Shown in pieces: positions 17,892 through 26,935 of a DNA stretch of 64,000 nt. Below the pieces are notes generated by a model that was given only the letters and a program-made list of their open reading frames with translations, made no database searches and was not told the DNA's origin. Every line of letters starts with the position of its first letter. Position 1 is the first letter of the stretch. Position numbers and translations under genes: made by a program. The DNA is from Bilifractor sp002394235. GTDB lineage: Bacteria; Bacillota; Clostridia; Lachnospirales; Lachnospiraceae. The DNA is taken from contig NZ_JBQKGJ010000009.1 of the NCBI RefSeq assembly GCF_052118845.1, forward strand, positions 1 to 64,000. The letters run 5' to 3'.

Positions 17892-18563
17892 TTAATCCCC
17901 CTCCTGCAGACTGTAATAAGTTACCTTCTCGATCCCCTCCAGATGTTCCAGCCATTTCAGCGACTCACGCGGAATTTCCTGGTCGCATTCAATGACCATC
18001 ACCGCATGGCCGCCTCTTCCCGAGCGATAGAGCTGCATCGTCGCGATATTCACGGACTTATGCTCCAGCATACTGGTCACCTCTGCTACATGGCCGGGCT
18101 GATCCAGGTTGTGAACGATCAGTGTCGGAAGATCTCCGCTGAAGTTTGCCTCCAGTCCATCGATCCGGTTAATCATGATCCTTCCGCCACCGATCGAAGA
18201 CGCCTGAACCTCCAGCTTCCGTCCGCTCTCCGACGTCAGATTCAGAAGAACCGAATTCGGATGTGCGTCTTCTCCCAGATCGATCGCTCCGAAACGGTAT
18301 CTCAGTCCCTCCTCTTCTGCAATCCGGAAGCTGTCCGGAATCCGGCTGTCATCCACCGCGAAACCCATCAGGCCGGCGACCAATGCCTTGTCGGTTCCGT
18401 GTCCCTTACCTGTCGCCAGAAATGATCCGTGCAGCAGAATCTCCGCATCGGTGATTTTCTCTCCGGTCAGCTTCCGGCAGACATTTCCGATCTTCACAGC
18501 GCCTGCGGTATGAGAGCTGGAAGGTCCTACCATCACGGGCCCTGTAATATCAAAGATGTTCAT
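17892..18563 (-). CDS. sdaAB: L-serine dehydratase, iron-sulfur-dependent, beta subunit
   Basis: This 223-aa protein starts with the SDH_beta region NIFDITGPVMVGPSSSHTAG (residues 2-21). It continues with HGSFLATGKGHGTDKALVAG and ends in an ACT domain (about 145-220) with LIVHNLDQPGHVAEV, which probably senses an amino acid such as serine. It is the first gene of the sdaAB-sdaAA unit. The ATG is preceded by GGAGGAA. Its position ahead of metA in this block may reflect amino-acid metabolism but gives no direct functional link. Confidence 0.95.
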   Translation of the reverse strand: MNIFDITGPVMVGPSSSHTAGAVKIGNVCRKLTGEKITDAEILLHGSFLATGKGHGTDKALVAGLMGFAVDDSRIPDSFRIAEEEGLRYRFGAIDLGEDAHPNSVLLNLTSESGRKLEVQASSIGGGRIMINRIDGLEANFSGDLPTLIVHNLDQPGHVAEVTSMLEHKSVNIATMQLYRSGRGGHAVMVIECDQEIPRESLKWLEHLEGIEKVTYYSLQEGD

Positions 18564-18653
18564 TTCCTTCCTCCTGTCTGTGTGATGCTGTGAACATCTG
18601 ATCCTGTCTCATGTTCTGCGTCATGATAAACAGTAATCCGTTCTTATATATAC

Positions 18654-18703
18654 AAAAAAGCACGGGAAATGATGCAGCAATAGCAATCACTGCATTCCCG
18701 TGC
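18654..18703 (-). terminator. Intrinsic terminator of metA
   Basis: On the minus strand AGCACGGGAAT pairs with ATTTCCCGTGCT around a GC-poor loop, with inner GCAG/CTGC pairing. The stem is immediately followed by six T residues. It lies just after the metA stop codon. Confidence 0.9.
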
Positions 18704-18710
18704 TCCTCCG

Positions 18711-19637
18711 TTATCTGAAATCCGGGGTGCCGTACATATCGTACGGTGTTACCTGATATACATAATAATTGATCCAATTCGCGTAAAGAGCCGCAGACGT
18801 CGCCCTCCAGGTCAGCAACGGCTTCTTCTCCGGGTCATCGTCCGGATAATAGTTCTCCGGCATGGCGATATCCATTCCTTTTGCCAGATCCCGCTTATAC
18901 TCCCGGTCAAGGGTCATACGGTCATACTCCGGATGTCCCTGTACGAAGACCTTCCTTCCGTCGTCTGCCATTCCAAGGAAAAAACCGGCCTCATCCGAAT
19001 CCGTGAGAACGGTAATCTCCGGGTGATGCTGAAGTTCATCCATCGGAATTTCGGTGTGACGGGAATGCGGGCAAAGGAACACATCATCAAAGCCTCTGAC
19101 CAGCGGAATCTTGCGCTTATGAATCTGATGCTCGAAGAGGCCGAACATCTTGTGGTCGAGAAGCCTTTTCTGAATCCCGTAGAAATGATACATCGCCGCC
19201 TGTGCGCCCCAGCACTGATACATGGTTGAAGTCACATGCTTTTCAGACCAGTCCATGATCTCACAGAGTTCATCCCAGTAATCTACTTCTTCAAACTCCA
19301 TCAGCTCAACCGGCGCGCCGGTCACAATCATCCCGTCATAATACTCTCTGCAGATATCCTCAAACGTCACATAAAACTTCTGAATATGACTGATCGAAGT
19401 ATTCTTCACGTGATGAGAGGCAGGAACCATGAAGGTAATATCAATCTGAAGCGGTGAATTTGACAGACAGCGGAGAAGCTGAAGCTCCGTATCTTCCTTC
19501 AGCGGCATCAGATTCAAAATCAGGATCTGCAGTGGACGGATGTCCTGGTGTATTGCGCGGTCCTCATCCATGACAAATATATTCTCTTTTTCAAGAACCT
19601 CCTTGACGGGAATATCATTCTGAATCTTAATAGGCAT
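18711..19637 (-). CDS. metA: Homoserine O-acyltransferase MetA, predicted acetyl-CoA-specific
   Basis: This 308-aa protein carries out the first committed step of methionine biosynthesis. Catalytic Cys142 is in YQCWGAQA; His235 and Glu237 are in QGHPEYD. The acyl-CoA pocket reads TGAPVE with Glu111. In this family Glu at 111 is associated with acetyl-CoA use, and Gly (as in E. coli GAPLG) with succinyl-CoA. The sequence therefore favours O-acetylhomoserine as product despite the common name homoserine O-succinyltransferase. AGAGGA lies 7 nt before the ATG and a strong terminator follows. No S-box or T-box leader was recognised in the 110 bp upstream. Confidence 0.95.
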   Translation of the reverse strand: MPIKIQNDIPVKEVLEKENIFVMDEDRAIHQDIRPLQILILNLMPLKEDTELQLLRCLSNSPLQIDITFMVPASHHVKNTSISHIQKFYVTFEDICREYYDGMIVTGAPVELMEFEEVDYWDELCEIMDWSEKHVTSTMYQCWGAQAAMYHFYGIQKRLLDHKMFGLFEHQIHKRKIPLVRGFDDVFLCPHSRHTEIPMDELQHHPEITVLTDSDEAGFFLGMADDGRKVFVQGHPEYDRMTLDREYKRDLAKGMDIAMPENYYPDDDPEKKPLLTWRATSAALYANWINYYVYQVTPYDMYGTPDFR

Positions 19638-19749
19638 ATGGAATCCTCTTTTCGTATATACAATTGCTGCATCCTGCGTCCACAGGGCTATAGCGATTAC
19701 ATTTTCTGGCAGTCATATGCGTATATTATACGCTTTCTCCATATAACGT

Positions 19750-21753
19750 TCAAGACAGCATCGCGAGCAGTCCCGCCTCATCGATGACAGGAACACCGAG
19801 CGCCTGTGCCTTCTCCAGTTTGCTTCCCGCGGCTTCTCCGGCTACCAGATAGCTCGTCTTCCTGGATACGGAACCTGTGCATTTTCCGCCGTTTTTCTCA
19901 ATCAGGGCCTTTGCCTCTGCCCTTCCGAGGGTCGGGAGTGTTCCGGTCACTACGATGGTGAGACCGGCAAGCTTGTCCGTGGTATCTTCTTTCTCCATTT
20001 CCATTTTTAGGCCATAGTCCGAAAGTCTGTTCAGGATCTTCTGATTCTCTTCGTTTGAGAAGAAGTTCACAATATCCCGCGCTGTCGTTTCGCCGATATC
20101 CGGAATCTGTACAAGGTCATCTTCTGTTGCTACCTCCAGTTCCCTGATGCTCCGGTAATGCTTCATCAGTTCGCGGGCTGTTGACCCGCCTACATTGCGG
20201 ATTCCGAGTGCGGTCAGAAGTCTGACGGGGCTGTTGGATTTGGATTTTTCTATGGCTGCCAGAACCTTATCCGTATTTTTTTCCTTGCCGATAATTCCCT
20301 TTTCGATCAGCTCGTCCCGATGCTGCTTCATGCAGTAGATGTCGGCGTAATTCCTGAGATAGTTCTCCTTCACAAGCTCATCCACCAGTGTCTCTCCGAG
20401 ACCTGTAATATCCATGCAGTTTCTCGAGGTGAAATACGAAATCGTGCGCGTCAGCTGCGCGGGACAGGAGGGATTCACACATCGGATATCGGCCGTATCC
20501 TCCTCACGGATCAGCGGCTGTCCGCAGATCGGACAGAAGCGGGAGGCCTGATAGACCTGTTCCGGTTCTGTGATGCATCCCGTCAGTTTCGGAATAATAT
20601 CTCCGCTCTTCCGGATCTTGTATACGCCTCCGATTCCGATTTTCATATCACGGATATAATCCTGATTGTGCAGCGTAACCCGTGATACGCTGGTTCCGCA
20701 CAGCCTTGCCGGCTTTCCCGTTTCCTTGTCATATACATGGCCGATGAAGCCGATCTTTCCGGTTCTTCCCACAGTTTCTTCGATGGATTCCATCACGACG
20801 GGCCGCTCTTCCGGCGGATATTTATAGGCAATATGCCCTGCGGAATATTTGCTTCCCGCCGGGAAATCCGACCGGTATGCGATCTGATCAATTTTTACAA
20901 CCGCGCCGTCAATGTCATAGGGAAGCTCGTCCCGCATCTCACCGATGCGTGTGATCGCCTGAAGCACTTCTTCCGGGCTGCTGCACAGCGTGTGACTGAC
21001 GGTTTCGATCTTTCTCTCCGAGAGCCAGTCCAGCGCTCTGTCGTGACGCTCCATCAGTTCTGCCGGGCCATCCTGCACATTAAAAATAAACATGCGAAGA
21101 CCACGCTTCTTCGTAATGGAAGGATCGAGCTGCCGAAGGGTTCCCGCCGCCAGATTCCGTGGATTCGCCGCGATTTTCCTGCCGTTTTTTTCCTGTTCTT
21201 CATTAAAGCGTTCGAAATCCTCATGGGTCATATAGACCTCTCCGCGAAGCTCAAGATAGTCATAGGGCGCACGGATGGTTTTCTGTACACTCGGAATCAC
21301 TATGGCATTTGCCGTTACATCCTCGCCGGTGAATCCGTCGCCGCGGGTCTCCGCGGTCTCCAGACGCATAGTTCCTGCTCCGTTACCCCGGTATCGGAGC
21401 GTCATCGACAGGCCGTCGATTTTCTGTTCAACGGAAAACTGGGCGTCCGGATGCACAGTCAGCACCTTCTTCACCCACTCCGTGACATCCTCATAGTGAA
21501 AAACATCCTCGATCGAAAGCATCGGTACATTGTGGACAATCTTTACGCCCGCTTCCCTTTTTGCGACTCCGCCGATAATCTGAGACGGCGAATCCGGCGT
21601 AATCCATTCCGGATGTTCTTCTTCGGCTGCCTTTAATTTCTGCATTAGCTGATCATATTCATAATCCGTTATCTCAGGCTCGTTGCGGTTGTAATACAGA
21701 TCCATGTGATGCATGATCGTCGTCTTCAGTTCATTATACTCATCAAAACTCAT
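19750..21753 (-). CDS. ligA: NAD-dependent DNA ligase
   Basis: This 667-aa replicative ligase has the standard order. The Ia and adenylation domains carry catalytic Lys111 in EQKIDGL. An OB-fold follows, then a four-Cys zinc finger (CPICG then CVNPSCP), helix-hairpin-helix repeats (LGIRNVGGSTAREL, IPDIGETTARDI) and a C-terminal BRCT domain (about 590-667) with GTLPTLGRAEAKALIEKNGG. AGGTGAGAA directly precedes the ATG. It is full length with no missing motif. Its neighbours metA and the pseudouridine synthase gene run in the same direction but do not form an obvious functional unit. Confidence 0.98.
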   Translation of the reverse strand: MSFDEYNELKTTIMHHMDLYYNRNEPEITDYEYDQLMQKLKAAEEEHPEWITPDSPSQIIGGVAKREAGVKIVHNVPMLSIEDVFHYEDVTEWVKKVLTVHPDAQFSVEQKIDGLSMTLRYRGNGAGTMRLETAETRGDGFTGEDVTANAIVIPSVQKTIRAPYDYLELRGEVYMTHEDFERFNEEQEKNGRKIAANPRNLAAGTLRQLDPSITKKRGLRMFIFNVQDGPAELMERHDRALDWLSERKIETVSHTLCSSPEEVLQAITRIGEMRDELPYDIDGAVVKIDQIAYRSDFPAGSKYSAGHIAYKYPPEERPVVMESIEETVGRTGKIGFIGHVYDKETGKPARLCGTSVSRVTLHNQDYIRDMKIGIGGVYKIRKSGDIIPKLTGCITEPEQVYQASRFCPICGQPLIREEDTADIRCVNPSCPAQLTRTISYFTSRNCMDITGLGETLVDELVKENYLRNYADIYCMKQHRDELIEKGIIGKEKNTDKVLAAIEKSKSNSPVRLLTALGIRNVGGSTARELMKHYRSIRELEVATEDDLVQIPDIGETTARDIVNFFSNEENQKILNRLSDYGLKMEMEKEDTTDKLAGLTIVVTGTLPTLGRAEAKALIEKNGGKCTGSVSRKTSYLVAGEAAGSKLEKAQALGVPVIDEAGLLAMLS

Positions 21754-21868
21754 TTCTCACCTGTTCCTCCGGGATAATCCCTGTCCATACCTGCCGTTCC
21801 TGCCTGTTTCTCGGGAATCCTTCCGCCTGTCCATGCATGACGCCCCTTCCCGGTTCTGCGCGATCATT

Positions 21869-22609
21869 TTACCTGACCATGTCTGCCGTTCCTGCCCGTT
21901 TCTCCGGAATAGCCCCATTCAGTGTTGCTTTCAGCTCGCGGATCTCATCCGGCGTCATCTCATCCAGATCACCCGGCTTCATCTCTCCGATCCGCACATT
22001 GACGACCCGGATACGCTTTAGGCTTTGAACGCCGTATCCGCAGTACTTGCACATGCGGCGGATCTGCCGGTTCAGCCCCTGGGTCAGAATGATCCGGAAA
22101 CTGCGCCTTCCCGTCTGTTTCACCCGACACGGTCTTGTCGTAACCCCCAGCTCAGAAAGATAGATGCCCCCGCGCATTCTGTCCAGAAAATCTTCCGTAA
22201 CATCCCTGCTGACCGTTACTTCGTATTCCTTTTCATGGAAATTCCGCGCTGTCATCATTTCCTGGATCAGGTCTCCGTCATCCGTCAGAATCAGGAGGCC
22301 CTCGGAATTCTTGTCCAGCCTTCCGGCATAGGTAACACGCCGCGGATACTTCAGATAATTTCCCAGGTTGTTCTTTTCTCTGGATTCGAAGGTACACACA
22401 ATTCCCGTCGGTTTATAGAACTTCAAATAGATCTTGTCCATCGGCAGAACAGCTCTTTTCCCGTCGAACATGACACGATCTCCCTCTTCTACCTGTGACC
22501 CCGGTGCAGCTTTTTTCCCATTGATAGAAACATGACCGGCTTCCACAAGCCGGTCTGCTTCACGGCGCGAACATATTCCGCACTCACTAAGATATTTGTT
22601 GATTCTCAT
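21869..22609 (-). CDS. rluF: RluF/RluB-type rRNA pseudouridine synthase
   Basis: This 246-aa protein has an N-terminal S4 RNA-binding domain (about residues 1-58, INKYLSECGICSRREADRLV). The RsuA-family catalytic domain carries the active Asp in YAGRLDKNSEGLLILT and a later LTQGLNRQIRRMCKYCGY block. The latter resembles RluF (23S rRNA U2604) more than RsuA, although RluB cannot be excluded. GGAG lies 6-7 nt before the ATG. The 3' end is followed by ligA after about 115 bp; upstream lies a stretch with three inverted repeats. Confidence 0.88.
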   Translation of the reverse strand: MRINKYLSECGICSRREADRLVEAGHVSINGKKAAPGSQVEEGDRVMFDGKRAVLPMDKIYLKFYKPTGIVCTFESREKNNLGNYLKYPRRVTYAGRLDKNSEGLLILTDDGDLIQEMMTARNFHEKEYEVTVSRDVTEDFLDRMRGGIYLSELGVTTRPCRVKQTGRRSFRIILTQGLNRQIRRMCKYCGYGVQSLKRIRVVNVRIGEMKPGDLDEMTPDEIRELKATLNGAIPEKRAGTADMVR

Positions 22610-22620
22610 AAATTACTCCA

Positions 22621-22752
22621 AATACAGCCGGCCCGGAGATGACTCGCAAAAAAATCCGGAACCGGCTGTATGAATATATATACGGGTGCTCCGCAGCCAC
22701 AGCGCGGAGCACCTGACTTTATATATATTCTGGCGCCCCGACCGCGGGGCAT
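22621..22752. repeat. Cluster of three inverted repeats between the membrane-protein and rluF genes
   Basis: Reading on the minus strand there are three stems: GCCCCG/CGGGGC (about 22737-22752), a perfect GGTGCTCCGC/GCGGAGCACC (about 22684-22712), and ATACAGCCGG/CCGGCTGTAT spanning 22621-22672. A TTTTTTT run lies inside the last loop. One or more may terminate the upstream gene. Which one does so is unclear. Confidence 0.65.
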
Positions 22753-22757
22753 TGTCG

Positions 22758-23615
22758 TTATTGAGTATCTGTCGTTGTGTCAGTGGCTGTATCTGCTGTG
22801 CCACTATTTTCCTCTTCCGTTCCGCTGTTTCCTGTGGAATCCGTGCCATTATCCCCGGAGCTATCCTCCGCTGAAGCTGAACCTGCATCTGAACTGCTGT
22901 CTGCCGCACTGGAGCCGAGCGTTGAGATATAGTTCTTGAGGTCTTCATTCGCGTTGACAACTGCGTCATACTTGCTCTGAACATCGGCGATCAGCGCCTT
23001 TGCGGATTCTGTGGATGCGGCGTCACTCATCGCCTTCTGAATCTCCTCTGAGGAATCATCCGAGATCACAAGCTTGCCGCTGTCATCAGGTGCCACATAA
23101 AATTCGGAAAGGCCGGGAATAGTGTCCGCATAGTCCTTGTACTTGTAACTGTATTCCACAAAAGCAATGTAAGTGCCTTCAGAAGGACCCGGGTACGAAT
23201 ATGTCGTAATATTCGAATACGACTCGATCGTTCCGCTGTTTCCGCTGGAAATCAGATCCCCAAAGTATGTCTGAACTGCGGCGTTTACGTCTCCGGAATC
23301 CTTCTTAAGTGTGTCCGTACCGGAAGAAGAAGAACTTACAGAAGCTGATCCCGAGCTGACGGCCGGTGTTACGCTGTTGTTCTCAGAAGATGAATCCGCG
23401 TCGGACGCGGTTGATGAGACGGACTGAACTGCCTGTCCCGTGGCATTCTGCGGCTGCTCGTTTCTCTTAAGAATCCCACGTACGAGGAAAACAAGCACGA
23501 TAATGACGACGACGATCGCCGCAATTAGTTCGATATATCTCAGACGGTCCGAAATCCATTCCAGAACAGGATTATATTTACGTTTTGGTTTTCTGTTTCT
23601 ATTATTTTCTGACAT
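22758..23615 (-). CDS. Membrane-anchored Ser-rich protein of unknown function
   Basis: This 285-aa protein has a basic cytoplasmic N-terminus, one transmembrane helix (about residues 27-49), a Ser/Ala-rich linker and an extracellular domain (about 95-220). A C-terminal tail of Ser, Asp, Glu, Gly and Thr follows (about 220-285). The extracellular domain begins NAAVQTYFGDLISSGN and has aromatic-rich strands (YIAFVEYSYKYKDYA), suggesting an NTF2-like fold, but this is not established. The start at 23615 has AAGGAG about 10 nt upstream. It is followed by three inverted repeats and then rluF. I do not recognise a named family. Confidence 0.75.
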   Translation of the reverse strand: MSENNRNRKPKRKYNPVLEWISDRLRYIELIAAIVVVIIVLVFLVRGILKRNEQPQNATGQAVQSVSSTASDADSSSENNSVTPAVSSGSASVSSSSSGTDTLKKDSGDVNAAVQTYFGDLISSGNSGTIESYSNITTYSYPGPSEGTYIAFVEYSYKYKDYADTIPGLSEFYVAPDDSGKLVISDDSSEEIQKAMSDAASTESAKALIADVQSKYDAVVNANEDLKNYISTLGSSAADSSSDAGSASAEDSSGDNGTDSTGNSGTEEENSGTADTATDTTTDTQ

Positions 23616-23833
23616 AAAACAGTACTCCTTCTGTGAATTGCGGGAGTGCGCAGTACAGAGCGATCCGAAGCCTGTATGCCTGTAAAACATTTACAGAACT
23701 ATTGGTGCCGTTCATAACCCTGCTGGTTCCATAAGCTCTTAAAACCGCGCAGCAGACTGCATATCAGTTATCTCCGTTACAGGTATAAGAAAAGCCGGGT
23801 AAATGTCAAGACATCTATCCGGCAGTTCCTTCG

Positions 23834-23906
23834 CGCGTCTGGAGGGATTCGAACCCCCGCCACACGGTACCGGAAACCGTTGCTCTATCCCCTGAGCTAC
23901 AAACGC
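23834..23906 (-). tRNA. tRNA-Arg (anticodon CCG)
   Basis: The 73-nt cloverleaf has acceptor stem GCGTTTG/CAGACGC. The anticodon arm ACGGT/ACCGT encloses TTCCGGT, giving anticodon CCG (reads CGG). The T arm contains GGTTCGAATCC. The CCA end is not encoded. A large mosaic repeat block begins about 55 bp on its upstream side. Confidence 0.96.
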
Positions 23907-24458
23907 ATTTCAAATTTCCGCAACAAAAAGATTTTAGCACATAGCACTGCAAATGTCAAATTACTGTATAAGCTCTTCGAAAACGCAGACAGGATCGTCA
24001 CGCGCGAAGCGTGTGTAAGAGACTGTATGCGATTTCGAAGGCAACAGGTATGAGCACGAAGTGACGCGCGAGCGGCACGGAAGTGCGAATACCTGTAGGA
24101 TTGCGGGAGTGCGGAGCACGGAGCAATCCGTAGCTTATACAGTATGTGTCACGACTTACTGTATAAGTCCAGTCGCAATGTTCTTGGCTCACGGGGAGCT
24201 TGCTCACCAGTGGGCAAGAACATTAGCGACGACAACAGGTATGAGCATGGAGCGGTGCGAAGCAACGCGGGAATGCTCATACCTGTTAGCGGCACGGAAG
24301 CTGCGAAGCAGCGAAGTGACGCGGGGACTTATACAGTTTGTGGCATACTGTATCTCGAAAACGCAGACAGGATCGTCACGCGCGAAGCGTGTGTAAGAGA
24401 CTGTATGCGATTTCGAAGACAACAGGTATTTTTTACTCTTATGGAAAGCACATTTCCG
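23907..24458. repeat. Mosaic repeat block upstream of tRNA-Arg
   Basis: No gene is present. The stretch from about 23965 to 24165 is almost the exact reverse complement of the block next to tRNA-Gly (about 9845-10019). A second partial copy at 24358-24427 repeats the phrase starting CGAAAACGCAGACAGGATCG. Between them, 24180-24350 holds rearranged modules with their own palindromes (for example GTGAGCAAG pairs with CTTGCTCAC near 24200). Short frames here are not credible genes. Confidence 0.8.
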
Positions 24459-25343
24459 TCACGCCCGATACATTCTCGCTTCGGGCTTCTTGTACAGATA
24501 CACATGATCCGACAATACATCCTGTTCTTCGACATTCGTCTGATTGATGTCGCAGACCATCCGGTTCAGCTCTGATGTCCGGTAAATCCCGTCATCCGGC
24601 AGAATCAGGCATTCATGAATGCTGCTCGGGATGATAAAGTAGTCGCTGTCCAGTCTTTGAGCAATATGATTCGTCACATCCGGAAGCGCAATACACACCG
24701 CTCCATACATCCGGGACTGATTCGTCAGGAGATACAGGGGAGTCTCAGGAACCTCCCCCTCGCTGCACCTCAGATCCTCTTCCAGAATTTTTACCAGCGG
24801 CTGAAAAAGGATCTCACTATGTTCTGCCGTCGCAGCCATGGCATCCTTCATGAGCTGGTCCGCGCTGATTCCCCAGATCTGCAGATGTTCATTCCGGATC
24901 TGAATCATGCAATCCGGGTAATCCGGCACGCTCAGATCATATACACAGGTTATCGCCAAATCCATCCAGCACAGATGGGGCACCTCGCAGAGATGCTCCC
25001 GGTTCTTCTTCTCACTGATCAAATGACACCGGAGATTCTTCTGCACCTCGTCATAATTCTGAAAAAATCCCGAGGGCAGCTTCCGGTATACACCACTCAT
25101 TTTCTCACGTTCCTGAAGGATGAGATTCACGATATGCCGAATGGAAACTCCGGTTTCCCACATGTCGTAATAATCTTCCAGGTACTGCATCGGCTGAGGC
25201 CGGTCCGTACTGTCCCGCAGAACAAGCGCTCTCCGCCTGACTCCATTGTTTTTGCGGACTACACAGACTCTTACATCCGTACTGTCAGCAGAGTCCTCCT
25301 TCATCTCGTGTACCAGAAGCTGTTCAAACTCATCGTAGCTCAT
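24459..25343 (-). CDS. DUF5688-family protein
   Basis: This 294-aa soluble protein has no signal peptide or membrane segment. It starts MSYDEFEQLLVHEMKE and contains the block YLEDYYDMWETGVSIRHIV, both recalled as typical of the clostridial DUF5688 family. A central stretch, LPSGFFQNYDEVQKNLRCHLI, and a late YFIIPSSIHECLILP are further conserved-looking blocks. The function is unknown. Some family members occur in many copies per Lachnospiraceae genome. The ATG is preceded by AAGGAGGAATTTTT. It stands alone between the repeat block and the efp gap. Confidence 0.82.
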   Translation of the reverse strand: MSYDEFEQLLVHEMKEDSADSTDVRVCVVRKNNGVRRRALVLRDSTDRPQPMQYLEDYYDMWETGVSIRHIVNLILQEREKMSGVYRKLPSGFFQNYDEVQKNLRCHLISEKKNREHLCEVPHLCWMDLAITCVYDLSVPDYPDCMIQIRNEHLQIWGISADQLMKDAMAATAEHSEILFQPLVKILEEDLRCSEGEVPETPLYLLTNQSRMYGAVCIALPDVTNHIAQRLDSDYFIIPSSIHECLILPDDGIYRTSELNRMVCDINQTNVEEQDVLSDHVYLYKKPEARMYRA

Positions 25344-25555
25344 AAAAATTCCTCCTTAAATAAAATTTATATGTGGAATGTTCTATCTTTTGGGGATTTG
25401 TGAAAAGGGATTCCAATACAAAGCGAATCAGAAATGGAAAGGTAGAAAAAAGGCAGCAACCCGGATACGGAACTGAAAAAGAATGAAGAAAGAAAAAGAA
25501 CGAAAAAAGAATACAAATAATTTAAAAATTGAGAATTGGATAAGAGAATAAGAAT

Positions 25556-25615
25556 TAATAATATCAGAAGCGAAGTAATAACATCAGAAGAAAAGTAATA
25601 ATATCAGAAGAAAAG
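25556..25615. repeat. Three tandem 20-bp units
   Basis: The unit TAATAATATCAGAAGCGAAG repeats exactly in register at 25556, 25576 and 25596 with two or three substitutions. It lies just beyond the efp terminator and has no coding frame. Confidence 0.85.
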
Positions 25616-25619
25616 ATAA

Positions 25620-25655
25620 GCTCCGCGCAGGCAGCATATCTGCCATGCGCGGACA
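25620..25655 (-). terminator. Probable efp terminator
   Basis: CCGCGCA (25623-25629) pairs with TGCGCGG (25646-25652), with inner GGCAG/CTGCC pairing. On the minus strand the stem is followed by AGCTTATCTTTTCTT, a broken T-tract. Confidence 0.65.
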
Positions 25656-25703
25656 CGACTCCGGCTGTCGTCGGGGGGCAGCTGCGGAATCTATTTATCT
25701 GAT

Positions 25704-26267
25704 TCAGACACGTTTGAGGTATTCGCCGGTTCTGGTATCGATCTGGACTTTGTCGCCCTGGTTTACAAACAGCGGTACATTGATCTGTGCTCCGGTCTCA
25801 ACAGTGGCCGGCTTTGTAGCGCCCTGAGCAGTGTTTCCGGCAAATCCGGGCTCTGTCTCAGTGATCTCAAGCTCGACAAAGAGCGGTGCCTCTACTGCAA
25901 ATACATTTCCATTGTAGGAATTCAGCTTTACGACCTCATTCTCTTTTACAAACTTCAGAGAATCACCTACCGTCTCGCTGTTTACTGCAATCTGATCAAA
26001 GGTCTCGGGATCCATGAAGTAATACAGATCTCCATCATTGTAAAGATACTGCATGTCATGCCGGTCAATTCTCGCTGCCGGGAATTTCTCGGTCGGACGG
26101 AATGTCTTCTCTACAACGCCGCCATTGATCACGTCTTTCAGTTTTGTTCTGACGAAGGCTGCTCCCTTGCCCGGTTTTACATGCTGAAACTCAATTACCT
26201 GGCAAACTTTTCCTTCGATTTCAAGGGTCATACCATTTCTAAACTCACCAGCTGCTACATCTGCCAT
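25704..26267 (-). CDS. efp: Translation elongation factor P
   Basis: This 187-aa protein matches EF-P in length and three-domain layout. The tip loop reads KPGKGAAF with Lys34 at the modifiable position, and the C-terminal OB domain ends VDTRTGEYLKRV-like (IDTRTGEYLKRV). EF-P relieves ribosome stalling at proline runs. No Lys34-modifying gene (epmA, ymfI) is near. The ATG has AGGAGG upstream. A hairpin terminator follows. The yqeG-gltA pair lies upstream in the same orientation. Confidence 0.98.
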   Translation of the reverse strand: MADVAAGEFRNGMTLEIEGKVCQVIEFQHVKPGKGAAFVRTKLKDVINGGVVEKTFRPTEKFPAARIDRHDMQYLYNDGDLYYFMDPETFDQIAVNSETVGDSLKFVKENEVVKLNSYNGNVFAVEAPLFVELEITETEPGFAGNTAQGATKPATVETGAQINVPLFVNQGDKVQIDTRTGEYLKRV

Positions 26268-26347
26268 GTGATGTTACCTCCTTATTTACCTGCGTGTCAT
26301 TTTTTGCAATAGACCGTGATTTATTATATATAATTTTTACCTGATTT

Positions 26348-26935
26348 TCAACATTTTTTTTGGATGCCGTCTGTTCCCCTGTCACGCGCATACGCCTTCA
26401 GAACAGGCTTTTCCAAAAACCGCTTCAGCACGATCTGGATCTCCTCCTTCGGATCGATCGGATTGACAAGAATGCAGTACATCCCCGCTCGTCTGGCTCC
26501 CCAGACATCTGTAAAAAGCTGGTCTCCGATGAAGATCGTCTTGTCGGTCGGAACCTGAATGATTTCGCAGGCCCTGCAGTATCCCTTCACGGAAGGCTTG
26601 TTCGCCATGCAGAGATAATCCGACTCCACGTCAGCCGCAAAGGGAGCAACTCTTGATCTGCGGTTGTTTGAGATCAGGCAGGTCCGGAATCCCATCTCAT
26701 GAAGCCTGCGAAACAGATCGATTGCCCTTCTGTCAGCAGGCGCGCCGTGCGGGACAAGGGTATTGTCAATATCGAAGGTCACTCCCCGGTATCCTTTTTC
26801 ATACCAGGAGGCAAAATTGATATGATACGCGGAATCCAGCCATTCATCCGGATAAAATTTCTTCAAAAATCCATGGTTTTTCATTCTGCGTGCGTACCCT
26901 TCTCTCTTTCCCTGCATTTTCTTATTTTCTCTCAT
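26348..26935 (-). CDS. yqeG: YqeG-family HAD-IIIA phosphatase
   Basis: This 195-aa protein belongs to the YqeG subfamily of HAD phosphatases. The nucleophile motif is VTFDIDNTLVPHG (first Asp in FDIDNT), motif II is CLISNN, and motif IV is IFIGDQLFTDVWGA. The extra N-terminal tail of about 20 residues is basic. Related proteins act on phosphatidylglycerophosphate or are unassigned; the substrate here is unknown. Its start overlaps the end of gltA by 14 nt, so the two are translationally linked. It sits just upstream of efp. Confidence 0.9.
   Translation of the reverse strand: MRENKKMQGKREGYARRMKNHGFLKKFYPDEWLDSAYHINFASWYEKGYRGVTFDIDNTLVPHGAPADRRAIDLFRRLHEMGFRTCLISNNRRSRVAPFAADVESDYLCMANKPSVKGYCRACEIIQVPTDKTIFIGDQLFTDVWGARRAGMYCILVNPIDPKEEIQIVLKRFLEKPVLKAYARDRGTDGIQKKC

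Larger units (their letters stand above)
25344..25703. other. Purine-rich gap between DUF5688 gene and efp
   Basis: This 360-bp gap holds no gene. It contains an A/G-rich stretch (25436-25555), three tandem 20-bp units (25556-25615) and the efp terminator hairpin. The promoter of the DUF5688 gene must lie at its left end; a possible TATAAA-type box was not assigned with confidence. Confidence 0.5.

Noticed and set aside
20737..21636. 299-codon plus-strand frame over ligA
   Set aside because: It is a shadow of ligA with no motif or ribosome-binding site.
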